Position numbers and translations under genes: made by a program. A stretch of 64,000 bases of DNA, taken from contig NZ_CP113939.1 of NCBI RefSeq assembly GCF_029392315.1, positions 1,736,001-1,800,000 of the forward strand. Reading direction: 5' to 3'. The notes beneath the pieces are model-generated. The model did no database searches, had not been told where the DNA came from, and saw nothing but the letters and a program-made list of their open reading frames with translations. The DNA is from Bifidobacterium sp. ESL0690 (GTDB taxonomy: Bacteria > Actinomycetota > Actinomycetes > Actinomycetales > Bifidobacteriaceae). This document shows positions 17,345-27,098 of the stretch, piece by piece (position 1 is the first letter of the stretch; every line of letters begins with the position of its first letter).

Positions 17345-18241
17345 ATGACCAAGCCAATCGTTGTCTCTCTGGGAGAACTGCTCTGGGACATGCTCCCCAC
17401 CGGCAAACGCGCAGGCGGCGCCCCCGTCAATTTCGCCTACCACGCCGCGATGAACGGTGCGGAAGGCCACGCCATCAGCGCCGTCGGTGAAGACCCGCTG
17501 GGTGACGAGCTTGTCGAAGCCATCAAGAAGTCCGGCGTCGAATCCATCGTGCAGCGCAACGCATGGCCCACCTCAACCGTCGAGGTCGCGCTCAAAAACG
17601 GTATCCCGGAATACACCATCATCAAAGGCGTGGCTTGGGACCACATCCTCTACACCCGTGAGTTGATCAACATGGTGCAGAAAGCCGACGCGATCTGCTA
17701 CGGGACGCTCGCACTGCGCAGCCAGGAATCGCACGACACCATCGTCGAGCTCCTGAAGCACGCCAAGCCCACGGCCATGAAGTTCTTCGACATCAACATC
17801 CGCGGCGACCACTACTCCAAGGAACTGATCGAGGAGCTGCTCGGCTACGCCACCGTTTTCAAGATCAACGACGCCGAACTCCTGCTGCTGCGCGACATGT
17901 TCGACATCCGCGGCACCTCCGACGAGGCGGCCTGCAACTGGTTCATGGAAAAGTACAATCTGAACTACGTCATCCTGACCGGCGGCTCGACCTTCAGCAC
18001 CATCATCGCCAAGGACGGCGAATCCTCGACTCTCGATACCCCGCGTGTGGACGTGGTCGATACCGTCGGTGCCGGCGATTCCTTCTCCGGCACGTTCACC
18101 GCCAAGATTCTCACCGGCTCGTCGCTGCAGGATGCGCACCGCGCCGCCGTCAACACCGCCGCCTTCGTCTGCACGCAGAACGGCGCCTGGCCCGAGTATC
18201 CGGAAAACATCCCCGACTACCTGGCTGAAGCCGAGAAGTAA
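17345..18241 (+). CDS. Fructokinase (PfkB family)
   Basis: A 298-residue ribokinase-fold sugar kinase. The N-terminal SLGELLWDMLP and GGAPVNFAYHAA match bacterial fructokinases, and the PfkB signature with catalytic base is DTVGAGDSFSGTF near 238-250. It would convert fructose to fructose 6-phosphate, which bifidobacteria feed into the fructose-6-phosphate phosphoketolase shunt. It could also use fructose formed from mannose by the AGE-family isomerase at 24390 (inference). The ribosome-binding site GAAAGGA precedes the ATG. The promoter region is very AT-rich. A strong terminator follows. Confidence 0.88.
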   Translation: MTKPIVVSLGELLWDMLPTGKRAGGAPVNFAYHAAMNGAEGHAISAVGEDPLGDELVEAIKKSGVESIVQRNAWPTSTVEVALKNGIPEYTIIKGVAWDHILYTRELINMVQKADAICYGTLALRSQESHDTIVELLKHAKPTAMKFFDINIRGDHYSKELIEELLGYATVFKINDAELLLLRDMFDIRGTSDEAACNWFMEKYNLNYVILTGGSTFSTIIAKDGESSTLDTPRVDVVDTVGAGDSFSGTFTAKILTGSSLQDAHRAAVNTAAFVCTQNGAWPEYPENIPDYLAEAEK

Positions 18242-18312
18242 GCGTCAATAGAAGTAAGCGTCGATATCGGGATATAAACCGAAATATCGAACGGTATATA
18301 ACCCGGTAGATA

Positions 18313-18360
18313 AAAGGCCGACACCGCAAGAGATGGTTTCTGCGGTGTCGGCCTTTCGTT
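18313..18360. terminator. Rho-independent terminator, probably bidirectional
   Basis: The stem AAAGGCCGACACCGCA / TGCGGTGTCGGCCTTT encloses a 12-base loop and is followed by a T-rich tract on the plus strand and by A residues on the other side. It separates fructokinase (+) from nagA (-). Confidence 0.92.
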
Positions 18361-18459
18361 TCTTTGCAACAGCTCTGTGCTCAACAATCAAACATTTAAA
18401 ATGTCATATATTCTCTTCCGATAACTCCAGGTGTTCAAAAAGCACAGAACAGAACGATT

Positions 18460-19803
18460 TCAGCGAACCTGACGCCCGGCACACCAGACGTGCTCGACCT
18501 GCCACGTTTCCGGGTCACTGATCAGAAGGTCGGCAGCATAGCCTGGCGAGAGCAGACCGAGCGGGGCTCCGGTGACAGCGTTGGAATGATCGAAACCGAA
18601 CGCGCGGGCCGGTGTGAGTGTTGCCGCCTCGACCGCGTCACTTGGCGCCATGCCCAGCACATTGACGGCGCGCTCGACGGAATGCTCGAGCAACAGCGTT
18701 GAGCCGGCGATGGCACCGTTGGAGACCAGACGAGCATGGCCTTCTTTCACCGTAACGTCAAGCGCGCCCAGCTTGTAGGCCCCATCAGGGCAATCAGTAG
18801 CCGACATCGCGTCGGTGACAAAGGCGATACGGTGCGGCGCGAATTTGATTGCCATTTTCAGCACCGGGTTCTGGACGTGGAAGCCATCGTTGATCATCTC
18901 GATGGTGACGCGCGGGTCTTCCACGGCCGCCGGAATCGGGCCCGGTTCACGGTGTTTCAAACCGTTCATCGCGTTGAAGATATGGGTCATGATGCCGGCA
19001 CCGGCCTCGAAACCGCGCCTGGCGGTCTCGTAATCCGCGTCGCAATGGCCGACGGCCGGAACCACGCCGGCAGCTGCAAACCGCTTGATGGCGCTAATGC
19101 CGTGCGGAAGCTCCGGGGCGATGGTAATTTGCCGAAGCGAACCGTCGGCGGCCTCAAGAAGCTCATCGACCAGATCGTCGGTCGGGTCCTTCAAACAGTT
19201 CGGGTCGTGGGCCCCTTTGCGGGAAAGCGCCAGGAACGGCCCTTCCAAGTGCGCTCCGAGCACGTCTGGGCGCCTGCCCATAGCGGCCTTGACATTCTTG
19301 AGATTCGAGCACATCACGTCCATCGGGTTGGTGATCAGCGAGAGTACCTGTCGCGTCGTGCCGTGAACCAGATGCCCGGCGCGGGCGATATCGATGCCCT
19401 CGGGCCCGTCGTCGAATGAACGCCCCCAGGAACCGTGCGCGTGGATATCGATATAACCGGGAGTCAGGTTCTTGCCTTCTGTGTCGACCACGACCACGTC
19501 CGTTTTCAACGGCAACGACGCAATCGAGGACAATACCATCTCACCATTGCCGTCATCGGTATCGTCTGCACCATTGCGAGAGCCCTCATCCATGATGCCG
19601 AGCCCTCGGCAGGCCGAAGACAGCGACACTTTCCCGCAACCGGTCGCCACGATGACGCCGTCATGTGCGACGAGCCAGAAATCGTCCTGAATGCCACACG
19701 CGTCGACTTTTCGTGCGTTGTGCACCACCAGCCAAGGGCACACCTTACCTTCAACGGCTTTTGTGACCTGTTCTACCATCTCCTGCCTGTTTTCTACCGA
19801 CAT
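18460..19803 (-). CDS. nagA: N-acetylglucosamine-6-phosphate deacetylase
   Basis: An amidohydrolase of about 447 residues that converts GlcNAc-6-P to GlcN-6-P. Motifs include the metal-site region TPGYIDIHAHGSWG, the acidic ligand in HLEGPF, the pair of histidine segments VGHCDADYE and THIFNAMNGL, and the catalytic Asp in IAFVTDAMSATD. The chosen start (19803) leaves a 56-base gap after nagB; an in-frame ATG at 19875 overlaps the end of nagB and is the alternative. The upstream neighbours on the same strand are nagB and a ROK sugar kinase, giving a kinase-NagB-NagA set for GlcNAc catabolism. Confidence 0.92.
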   Translation of the reverse strand: MSVENRQEMVEQVTKAVEGKVCPWLVVHNARKVDACGIQDDFWLVAHDGVIVATGCGKVSLSSACRGLGIMDEGSRNGADDTDDGNGEMVLSSIASLPLKTDVVVVDTEGKNLTPGYIDIHAHGSWGRSFDDGPEGIDIARAGHLVHGTTRQVLSLITNPMDVMCSNLKNVKAAMGRRPDVLGAHLEGPFLALSRKGAHDPNCLKDPTDDLVDELLEAADGSLRQITIAPELPHGISAIKRFAAAGVVPAVGHCDADYETARRGFEAGAGIMTHIFNAMNGLKHREPGPIPAAVEDPRVTIEMINDGFHVQNPVLKMAIKFAPHRIAFVTDAMSATDCPDGAYKLGALDVTVKEGHARLVSNGAIAGSTLLLEHSVERAVNVLGMAPSDAVEAATLTPARAFGFDHSNAVTGAPLGLLSPGYAADLLISDPETWQVEHVWCAGRQVR

Positions 19804-19859
19804 TGCAGCTTCCCGTCCTCTCGTTTTCGGTTCCGCATCCTTAAAGCAGGGTCTTGTGC

Positions 19860-20648
19860 TCAGATTTCCTGCCATTCAGGCTTGTGTTCGTAGGCATAGC
19901 GGTAGTAATCCTTGTGCGCGAGCTTGGAAGCGGCGGCCTCGTCGACGATGATGGTGGCGTGCGGATGCAGCTGAAGCGCGGAGGCCGGGCAGAAGGCGCT
20001 GATGCCGCCTTCGCAGGTTTCCTTGATGGCTTCGGCCTTGCCGTCACCGAATGCCAGCAGCACCAGATGGCGCGCCTTCATAATCGTCCCGATGCCTTGC
20101 GTGATGCAATGGGTCGGTACTTGGTTGATGTCGCCATCGAAGAAGCGGGCGTTGTCGATGCGGGTCTGTTCGGCGAGCGTCTTGATACGGGTGCCACTGG
20201 CCAGCGAGGAGCCCGGTTCGTTGAAACCGATATGGCCGTCAGTGCCGATGCCGAGAATCTGCACGTCCACGCCTCCAGCAGCTTCGATAGCCGCATCGTA
20301 TTCACGTCCGGCGTTCTTGATGGTTTCCAGCTTGCCGTTGGGCACGCGCACCTTGGTCGGGTCGAGGCCCAGCGGCTCCACCACCGTACGGGTGATGGTG
20401 CTGCGGTAGGACTGTGGGTGAGCCGGGTCAAGTCCGGCATACTCGTCGAGTGCGAAGCCGCGGACCTGGCTGACGTCGAGCTTGCGACTCTTCACTTCGG
20501 CGGCCAGATGGCGGTAAGCCGCCAACGGGCTTGAACCCGTGGCCAAGCCCAGCACCGCATTCGGCTTGCTTTCGATCAGATCGGCCACGCACTTGGCGTA
20601 GATCTCGCCGGCCTCGTCTTCGTTCTTGGTGATGATGATTTCTGCCAT
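19860..20648 (-). CDS. nagB: Glucosamine-6-phosphate deaminase
   Basis: A 262-residue isomerase/deaminase that turns GlcN-6-P into fructose-6-P and ammonia. Family motifs are LGLATGSSPLAAYRHL, FALDEYAGL (with the catalytic Asp), LGIGTDGHIGFNEPGSSL and the basic segment near the C-terminus. The ribosome-binding site AAAGGAG is nine bases before the ATG. The gene lies 68 bases after the ROK kinase gene and just before nagA. The allosteric C-terminal extension of the E. coli enzyme is largely absent. The fructose-6-P product feeds the phosphoketolase pathway. Confidence 0.95.
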   Translation of the reverse strand: MAEIIITKNEDEAGEIYAKCVADLIESKPNAVLGLATGSSPLAAYRHLAAEVKSRKLDVSQVRGFALDEYAGLDPAHPQSYRSTITRTVVEPLGLDPTKVRVPNGKLETIKNAGREYDAAIEAAGGVDVQILGIGTDGHIGFNEPGSSLASGTRIKTLAEQTRIDNARFFDGDINQVPTHCITQGIGTIMKARHLVLLAFGDGKAEAIKETCEGGISAFCPASALQLHPHATIIVDEAAASKLAHKDYYRYAYEHKPEWQEI

Positions 20649-20716
20649 GTTATTATTACTCCTTTTATATTTCCGACATTTTCAATGGTTCCATTGGGCA
20701 AGCGGCCCAAGCTTTA

Positions 20717-21838
20717 TCAGGCCCGACCTTTGATGGTTTTGGCCATGGCGTACGCGGCTCCGATACATCCGATCGGTTCACTGGCATCAACCAAAGCGAT
20801 CCGTTCGTCCAGATGCAACGAGGCAATGAACGGGCTGTTGCGAGCGCGGGCACGAAGCTCGGTGCGTATCGCTTCGACCAACGGAGCCCCGGTTTTGGCC
20901 GTTCCTCCGCCAATCATGATGATTCTCGGGTCGATGGCGAGCGCAAGGACGTCAATGGCATCGGCAATGGCACCGATAACGGCAGCCAAGACCTCGCTTG
21001 CCGTCTCATGCTCCTTTTCGCCCGCATCATGCGCCTTGGCGATGATATCCGGCATTGGCGGGTCAGCCTGCGGCCACAGACGTTTGATGGCATTGCCGCC
21101 GGCCGCGGTCTCAAGGCAACCAATCTGCCCGCATGTGCAACGCCAGCGATGCCGCTCGACCGGAATATGCCCTATTTCGCCGACCACGCCGCTGAAACCG
21201 TTGTCCAACATGCCGTCACGCAGCACCCCTGCGGCCAGTCCGGTGCCGAGGTTGAGGAACGCGAACACATCGCTTTTCGATTGGCTTTCTGCTTTCGATT
21301 TGTTTCGGCCACCGAACACAACGTAGGCGCCCAACGTCGCCGCGTTGACGTCGTTTTCAAGGTGGGCGGGCAACCCGGTGGTTTCACTGATCGCATCAGT
21401 CAACGCAAGTCGCGAGATATCGAGGTTCGCCACATTCTCCACCACGCCGGTTTTCGGGTAGACACGGCCGGGAATGCATAAACCAATGCCTGCTACCCGC
21501 GGTTTTCCGCCTTGGCCCGATTCAAGGTGTCCGCTTTCATGCTCAGTCCGGGCTCCGGCCTCCCCATCAACCAGCAAACCGACGACACGGTTCACGTCCT
21601 GCACAACCTGCCGGCTTCCCCTGCGCGCCGGTACGCGAGCCGTATCGAGCACCCAGCAAACGCCCTGAGAGTCGAAATCCAACAAGGCGCCAGCGATTTT
21701 GGTGCCGCCGATGTCTATGCCGATATAACGTCCCGGCCGGCACAATGTTTTGGCATCATGGGCGGTTGACCGAGCATTTTGCTCCATCTCATCCGACTCA
21801 CCGGCATCACCGGCACAGTCTGTGCTATGTTCTTTCAT
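20717..21838 (-). CDS. ROK family sugar kinase, probable N-acetylglucosamine kinase
   Basis: A 373-residue ROK protein without a DNA-binding domain. The ATP phosphate-binding segment IGIDIGGTKIAG is at about 39-50, the catalytic Asp is in LENDVNAATLGAY, and the zinc site is CTCGQIGCLETAAGG. It phosphorylates a hexose, and its place directly upstream of nagB and nagA suggests GlcNAc to GlcNAc-6-P; glucose or ManNAc kinase are alternatives. AAAGGAG precedes the ATG at 21838. The first 35 residues are an extra polar stretch with an alternative internal Met at 18. The GH20 gene upstream would supply the substrate. Confidence 0.8.
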   Translation of the reverse strand: MKEHSTDCAGDAGESDEMEQNARSTAHDAKTLCRPGRYIGIDIGGTKIAGALLDFDSQGVCWVLDTARVPARRGSRQVVQDVNRVVGLLVDGEAGARTEHESGHLESGQGGKPRVAGIGLCIPGRVYPKTGVVENVANLDISRLALTDAISETTGLPAHLENDVNAATLGAYVVFGGRNKSKAESQSKSDVFAFLNLGTGLAAGVLRDGMLDNGFSGVVGEIGHIPVERHRWRCTCGQIGCLETAAGGNAIKRLWPQADPPMPDIIAKAHDAGEKEHETASEVLAAVIGAIADAIDVLALAIDPRIIMIGGGTAKTGAPLVEAIRTELRARARNSPFIASLHLDERIALVDASEPIGCIGAAYAMAKTIKGRA

Positions 21839-22060
21839 TTCGTCTCAACTCCTTTCATCTCCGTAATCGTTCTTCCTCTTCGCGCAACTGTTGGACACAA
21901 GCTTGTATCGCTGGTCGCAGATAGCATCCCTTGGTATTGCTCACCATATTGCTGTCAAATCCATAACTTTGTATGAATACTCCTGAAATCATTGATGTAC
22001 GATGCAGTCGAAACCTGCCGTGCGTGAATAACACGAACGACACGAATGACGAGACCATCC

Positions 22061-24049
22061 CTAGGAACGCTTTGCGGCACCCCGAAGCAAATCAGCCAAA
22101 CGCCAGACCACACCACCGACTTTCTTGACCTCGGATTCCTTGCTGGTCTCGCGCCAAAGGGCAAGATAGCACTCGAACCAACGTTCCAGATCAGCGGCCA
22201 GAGCCTCGGGGCGCTCCATACGCGCATCATCCTCAAGCAGTCCACAATCCGCGGCGAGCCGCCAGCCACACGCATCGAAAAGGTCCTGTCCTTGAGCCAT
22301 ACGCAACAAAACGCGCGCAATAGGTCGATGCGCGACATCGACATCTGCCACGCTAAGCGCTTTTTGCACACCCTCGAGTGCCCGCTGTTTGCCGGGCACC
22401 TGACGTAGACGCTCCTGCAAAGTGATCAGGAAATTCTTCCGAGCACCGGCTACATCAGGCGCATCGGCCACGGCCTGACGTTTCGCATCGACGATGTCGT
22501 CGAAAATGTGCTGCACGTCCTTGTTCAACGTGCCATCACCATAGTCAAGCTCGAGGAAATCAATGGCATCGGCCCAAGTGAAACTCGCGGCAAGCCGGCT
22601 CTCGTTCCATGCGTTGAGCACCGCGGGCTGCGTGTCGCCGAAGACCAGACGCTCGACCCTCGAATTGAGCTCGTCGAACCCTGCTCCGGCACCGCTCCAG
22701 GCACATTGCGCGCCATAGTACATGCCCGGAACGCTTAACCAAGTGTCATTGACATGGCCGTAATCCCCCCAATCCGTGACCAAGTAACCGGCAGCATCGC
22801 ACTCGACACCATACCGAGCCACCTTGGTGATGTTCTCCCAAGCGTCGTGCAGCGAAGGCAGCAACTGGTTCCAGTCCTGTACAGCCGGGCAGACATATTG
22901 GCGCGCCCCGGCCTTTTCCAGCGTTTGCATGGTCTCATCGGTGACTTGCGGGGCATACTGCCAGTTGAGCAGAGTGGTCTTTCTGTCAAGCCTGGAAAGC
23001 ATATCGGGATGCTGCAAGGCGATGTCAGCCCACATCATCGGCTCGTGGCCTTTTGCGGAAATATAGGCACTGAGCCTGTTGACGTAATCCGAGTACATCT
23101 CGCTTTCACTTTTCCCACCCATCGAGGCACGCGAACGGCCCCGACCCAGGTCAAAGGTCTCGTCGGCGCAGATATTGAACTTCTTCGAAGTGAACAACGG
23201 CAGGTAATGGTCAATCAACGAGCAGGAAAGTTCGAACGCCTTGTCAAGCGCGACGTTCAGCGTGTGGTGCTCCTGACGCTCGATAAAGCTGAAGGGCCGG
23301 TCGGCATCTTCAGGGAACTCGCCCAGCTCGCGGAAGCTCTGGGTGCGCAGCACGACGTAGAGATGCCCGAACGTGGAGATGGAAGGCACCAGCTCGATGC
23401 CGCGCTCGAGGCAGTAACGGTCGAATTCCATGATCTCGGAGGGAGTCAGCGGATCCAGGCCGCGCCACGCCTCGCTCAAACCAGGGAAAGCAAAGGAGTG
23501 CTCGATGTAAAGCTGAAGCTGATTGTACTTCTCTTCCTCAAGCATATCGGCCCAACGTTTGAGCCAATCCAGCGTGGGCACGCGTCCGCGGGTCGTATCC
23601 AAATAATAGCCGCGGACTTTGAATGTCGGCGAATCCTCGATGTGAAGCACCGGCAGCACTCCACCGCACTGACGAATCAGCTGGCGCACGGTCTGCACCC
23701 CGTAACGCAGCCCGGCGAAATCACCGCCGCAGATCGCAATCGAACCGTCGTTGATGTCGATAAGAGAGGTCTGCTCACCCAACGAGGGCCGGATATCGAG
23801 CGTCACTTCGCCGTCCCAACCCCCTCGGGCCGCCCGCCATGAACCGTCGGTCGCCCTTTCAAGTTCATTAGACAGTTCAAGCGCAAGGAATCCCGGCTGC
23901 TCGACCACGTCATCGCTTTCCACCACCGTACCGTCGAAGAACGAAACGGTCTCGCCCGGTGCTACCGATACTTTCCTAGGCCACGGCACCAGCGCCACCG
24001 GTTTGCCGCACACCGACAGTTCGGACGATGAGACAGTTTGAAATTGCAT
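22061..24049 (-). CDS. Beta-N-acetylhexosaminidase, GH20, intracellular
   Basis: A 662-residue GH20 glycosidase with no signal peptide or membrane anchor, so it acts in the cytoplasm on imported oligosaccharides. The first 130 residues form the GH20b-like domain; the catalytic TIM barrel starts at VRGYYLDTTRGRVP (about 145). The catalytic pair is Asp296-Glu297 in NICADETFDLG, where Asp orients the substrate N-acetyl group. It would remove terminal GlcNAc (or GalNAc) residues. It lies upstream of the ROK kinase-nagB-nagA set, separated by 222 bases, and is divergent from the AGE-family isomerase gene with which it shares a promoter region. Confidence 0.9.
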   Translation of the reverse strand: MQFQTVSSSELSVCGKPVALVPWPRKVSVAPGETVSFFDGTVVESDDVVEQPGFLALELSNELERATDGSWRAARGGWDGEVTLDIRPSLGEQTSLIDINDGSIAICGGDFAGLRYGVQTVRQLIRQCGGVLPVLHIEDSPTFKVRGYYLDTTRGRVPTLDWLKRWADMLEEEKYNQLQLYIEHSFAFPGLSEAWRGLDPLTPSEIMEFDRYCLERGIELVPSISTFGHLYVVLRTQSFRELGEFPEDADRPFSFIERQEHHTLNVALDKAFELSCSLIDHYLPLFTSKKFNICADETFDLGRGRSRASMGGKSESEMYSDYVNRLSAYISAKGHEPMMWADIALQHPDMLSRLDRKTTLLNWQYAPQVTDETMQTLEKAGARQYVCPAVQDWNQLLPSLHDAWENITKVARYGVECDAAGYLVTDWGDYGHVNDTWLSVPGMYYGAQCAWSGAGAGFDELNSRVERLVFGDTQPAVLNAWNESRLAASFTWADAIDFLELDYGDGTLNKDVQHIFDDIVDAKRQAVADAPDVAGARKNFLITLQERLRQVPGKQRALEGVQKALSVADVDVAHRPIARVLLRMAQGQDLFDACGWRLAADCGLLEDDARMERPEALAADLERWFECYLALWRETSKESEVKKVGGVVWRLADLLRGAAKRS

Positions 24050-24389
24050 AAAGCCTTTGCTCCCCTTGCTTCTTCACAGCACAAAGCCATGTCGCACAAT
24101 GCATCAATGAATTGTTTACCTTGTTTACTTATTTGTTTCAAAATTAACTATTCGAAAGATCACAGCAATGCTATCATTTTCGAAATTTCGCCGAATTTCA
24201 GCAAAATAACGATTAAAATCGAAACAACTCCAATATAACACTGTTTATGTATACTTACCAAACAAATAAACACAAATATACGGATTTCGACTTTCTGTTT
24301 GTCGGCACGTTCCCACATGATATGAACAAAGCGACAAGGCAGTGAAGGCCACCTCCCTCACCGCCGAAACCGCAGATGAAAGGAATACA
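24050..24389. promoter_or_regulatory. AT-rich divergent promoter region (GH20 / AGE isomerase)
   Basis: These 340 bases separate two divergent glycan genes and hold no gene. The sequence is very AT-rich, with repeated TTGTTTAC/TTATTTG motifs at 24112-24136 and TTTCGAAAT-type half sites around 24175-24190. The AGE-gene ribosome-binding site (AAAGGAATACA) ends it. No copy of the CTAAAACGNTTTAG operator was found here. Confidence 0.5.
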
Positions 24390-25622
24390 ATGACGAATCC
24401 GAAATACGAGTTGGGCACCGTTGCCAACCGTACGTTTATGGCCAACGAAACTTACGAATTGCTGAACTTCGGCAAGGGCTTCCCTGTGCCGCAAGGAGGT
24501 TCAGGCTGGCTTGACGACGAAGGACGCATCGACCCGTCGCACGGCGTTCAGACCTGGATCACCGGACGCATGACGCACGTCTACTCCATCGCCGCGATGC
24601 TGGGTTACCCCGGCGCAGAAACGCTCGTAGACGCGGGACTCAAGGGACTTACCGGCATCCTGCACGACGACGAGAATGGCGGCTGGTATCCCTCGATCCA
24701 AGCCGACGGCACGCCCGAGGCGGGCAAGACCTGCTATCCGCACGCTTTCGTCATGCTTTCCGCGTCTTCCGCGTTGCTCGCGGGACGCCCCGGAGCCAAA
24801 GAGCTTCTGGATGAGGTTTTGAAAACCTACGACCAGTACTTTTGGGACGATGAAGCCGGATTGGCTGTCGACACCTGGGATTCCACCTTCAGCACGCTCG
24901 ACGACTACCGCGGCATCAACGCCAACATGCACACCACCGAGGCCTTCCTCGCCGTCGCCGACGCCACCGGCGACAACAAGTACCGCGTACGCGCCGGTCG
25001 CATCATCGACCACGTCGTCGAGTGGGCCAAGAACAATCACTGGCGCATCCCCGAGCATTTCGGACCGGATTGGTCGATCAACCTCGAATACAACGCCGAC
25101 AAGAAGGACGACCAGTTCAAGCCTTACGGCGCCACTCCGGGCCATGGCATCGAATGGGCGCGTCTGATCACGCAATGGGCGCTGAGCTCCTTTGCCAACC
25201 GTGCGGGCGCACGACCTTATATCGACGCCGGCGAACACCTCTTCCGACAGGCCGTTGCCGACGGCTGGAACCGCAACGGAACGGTGGGCATGGCCTATAC
25301 CGTCGATTGGAACGGCGAGCCGGTGGTGACCGACCGCATGCACTGGACGCTCGCGGAGTCACTCAATACCTCCTCGACGCTTTACAAGGTCACCGGCAAG
25401 GAAGAGTACCTCGACTGGTATGCGACCTTCGCCAGGTACGTCGACGAGCACCTGATTGACCACGAAAAGGGCAGTTGGTTCCATCAGCTCGACCAAAACA
25501 ACCACGTCATCGGCACGGTATGGCCGGGCAAATCCGACGTCTATCATGCCTTCCAGTCCACGCTGGTGCCGTTCCTCGACCCGTCGGTCTCGATCGCCAC
25601 GGCGGTGAAGAACGCAGAGTAG
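24390..25622 (+). CDS. AGE-family sugar epimerase/isomerase, probable mannose isomerase
   Basis: A 410-residue alpha6/alpha6-barrel protein of the N-acylglucosamine 2-epimerase superfamily. Visible conserved segments are NANMHTTEAFLA (active-site His), TPGHGIEWARL (His), and the C-terminal WFHQLD. The GHGIEWA segment and the length resemble the YihS/mannose isomerase branch, which interconverts mannose and fructose, more than the ATP-binding GlcNAc 2-epimerases. Combined with the mannosidases nearby and a fructokinase at 17345, conversion of mannose to fructose is the likely role (inference). The start at 24390 has AAAGGA; an in-frame ATG at 24342 does not. A ManNAc/GlcNAc epimerase remains possible. 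Confidence 0.75.
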   Translation: MTNPKYELGTVANRTFMANETYELLNFGKGFPVPQGGSGWLDDEGRIDPSHGVQTWITGRMTHVYSIAAMLGYPGAETLVDAGLKGLTGILHDDENGGWYPSIQADGTPEAGKTCYPHAFVMLSASSALLAGRPGAKELLDEVLKTYDQYFWDDEAGLAVDTWDSTFSTLDDYRGINANMHTTEAFLAVADATGDNKYRVRAGRIIDHVVEWAKNNHWRIPEHFGPDWSINLEYNADKKDDQFKPYGATPGHGIEWARLITQWALSSFANRAGARPYIDAGEHLFRQAVADGWNRNGTVGMAYTVDWNGEPVVTDRMHWTLAESLNTSSTLYKVTGKEEYLDWYATFARYVDEHLIDHEKGSWFHQLDQNNHVIGTVWPGKSDVYHAFQSTLVPFLDPSVSIATAVKNAE

Positions 25623-25661
25623 GGCGGAGTTGATTCCCAATCAATGGTCATCTAAAAACCG

Positions 25662-25707
25662 AACGAGGATGTTGGTCGGATTTCTATCCGTTCCACACCC
25701 TCGTTTT
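25662..25707. terminator. Bidirectional terminator between AGE gene and lacI-type gene
   Basis: AACGAGGATG pairs with CACCCTCGTT across a 24-base loop. T residues follow on the plus strand (TTTTG) and on the minus strand (TTTTTAG), serving the convergent genes on both sides. Confidence 0.75.
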
Positions 25708-25759
25708 GCTATCAAACAGTCATCGCGTTCAAGACGTCATCTAAACTATGCCGTCTTCC

Positions 25760-26866
25760 TCACGACTCGGCTGGAACGGCCCCATCACTGCCATTCGTCG
25801 TGCTTTCTCGTACCACCAATTTCGGCTGAAGGATGCGCCGGCTGCCCGATACCGGCTCCCCTGCCAGACGCTTGATCAAGAGCTTGGCGACACGCTTGCC
25901 ATACTCCCCCGGGTCACGATGCACGGCGGTAATCGAAGGGTAGGTCGCCGTGCAGATGAAGCTGTCCTCAAAACTGACGATTGCAGGCAGATTATCGGGA
26001 AAGGTTCGTCCGTCGGGATTCTGCAAACCGGCCGGCACCTCGTCCGAGAACGTCAGACGCTCCAAGGCGCGCAGACTCGCGGCAGCCATGGTCTCGTTTT
26101 CGTAAATAAACGCGTTCGGCGCGAATTTGCCGTTCATCATCGAACAGGTCTGGGCCGCAGCCGCCTCGCAATCAAAATTCGTATAGCTCACCGCCGAAAA
26201 TTCCAAAGCATATTTGGTGGAAAGCTCATTGAACGCAGCAGCACGCATCTTGCTGTAATCAAGATCCCTGTCTCCGGAGAAATAGGCGATTCGGGTCCGA
26301 TTGACATCGATCAGATGGCAGAGAATCCTGTCCATCGTCCCGGAATCGTCAATCGATAACGAAGGAACCAGAGCGCGGGGATCGGGACCACCTGCAAGCA
26401 CCGCCGGAATGCCGAGCTCGTTGAGCAATTGCGGACGGGGGTCGTCGGAGCGCAAATCGACCAACACCACGCCGTCCACACGTTTGCGTTTGCTCCAATC
26501 CCGGTAGATGGACAGCTCTTCCTGCAGCGATTGCGCAGGACGGTAAAGAATGCCGTAACCTTTGCGGCTCAGCGAATCGTGCAGGCCTGCCATGAAATGC
26601 AGCATGAAGGATTCGGTCTGCAGGTTGCCCCCGGAACGCGATGGGACGAACCCCACTGTCATGGTGCGTGACGAACTCAACGCCTGGGCGGCATAGACCG
26701 GGCTCCAACCCATGCGTTCGGCCGTCTCCTTGACCTTGCGTTTGGTCTCCTCTGAGACGCCGGGCTTGTCGTTGACGGCGAAGGAAACGGCGGTTTGCGA
26801 GATACCCAGCTCATCGGCCACGTCCTTGAGACTGACCCGATGAGGCGGAACCATATCACTCAACAA
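25760..26866 (-). CDS. LacI family transcriptional regulator
   Basis: A 368-residue repressor. The LacI helix-turn-helix is at about residues 11-31 (VSLKDVADELGISQTAVSFA), followed by the hinge (AAQALSSSRTMTVGFV) and a periplasmic-binding-protein-like effector domain. The start used is TTG at 26866; an ATG four codons later is as plausible, and neither has a strong ribosome-binding site. It is the last gene downstream of the glycan transporter operon on the same strand. A degenerate copy of the operator found before the transporter and GH38 genes lies 77-90 bases upstream, suggesting self-regulation. The inducer is probably a mannose-containing oligosaccharide or monosaccharide. Confidence 0.9.
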   Translation of the reverse strand: MLSDMVPPHRVSLKDVADELGISQTAVSFAVNDKPGVSEETKRKVKETAERMGWSPVYAAQALSSSRTMTVGFVPSRSGGNLQTESFMLHFMAGLHDSLSRKGYGILYRPAQSLQEELSIYRDWSKRKRVDGVVLVDLRSDDPRPQLLNELGIPAVLAGGPDPRALVPSLSIDDSGTMDRILCHLIDVNRTRIAYFSGDRDLDYSKMRAAAFNELSTKYALEFSAVSYTNFDCEAAAAQTCSMMNGKFAPNAFIYENETMAAASLRALERLTFSDEVPAGLQNPDGRTFPDNLPAIVSFEDSFICTATYPSITAVHRDPGEYGKRVAKLLIKRLAGEPVSGSRRILQPKLVVRESTTNGSDGAVPAES

Positions 26867-26942
26867 CGCTCATCTTCTTTCGTCACACTTACGATATTTG
26901 CGAATCCCCCGCACCGAACCCCATTGCCGGCATATAAGCCAA

Positions 26943-26956
26943 CTGATACGTTTTAG
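26943..26956. promoter_or_regulatory. Degenerate LacI-type operator upstream of the LacI gene
   Basis: CTGATACGTTTTAG matches the CTAAAACGNTTTAG operator of this locus at all but two positions. It lies about 77-90 bases before the LacI start. Confidence 0.45.
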
Positions 26957-27029
26957 TGACATCGACAGCAAACCAACCACTTTAAAAGAATTCAGTTCCC
27001 ATTTATAGCAAGAACCCGAGGCAAGAATC

Positions 27030-27066
27030 GCGGCACCCGAGGCCTAAACCCGGGGTGCCGCAATTT
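27030..27066. terminator. Hairpin terminator downstream of GH5 gene
   Basis: A nine-base perfect stem GCGGCACCC / GGGTGCCGC lies 40-70 bases after the end of the GH5 gene. The T-tract on the minus strand is poor (GATTCTTG), so termination strength is uncertain. Confidence 0.6.
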
Positions 27067-27098
27067 CTTGTTCTAATCCGGCTGCTTGTCAGGAAACG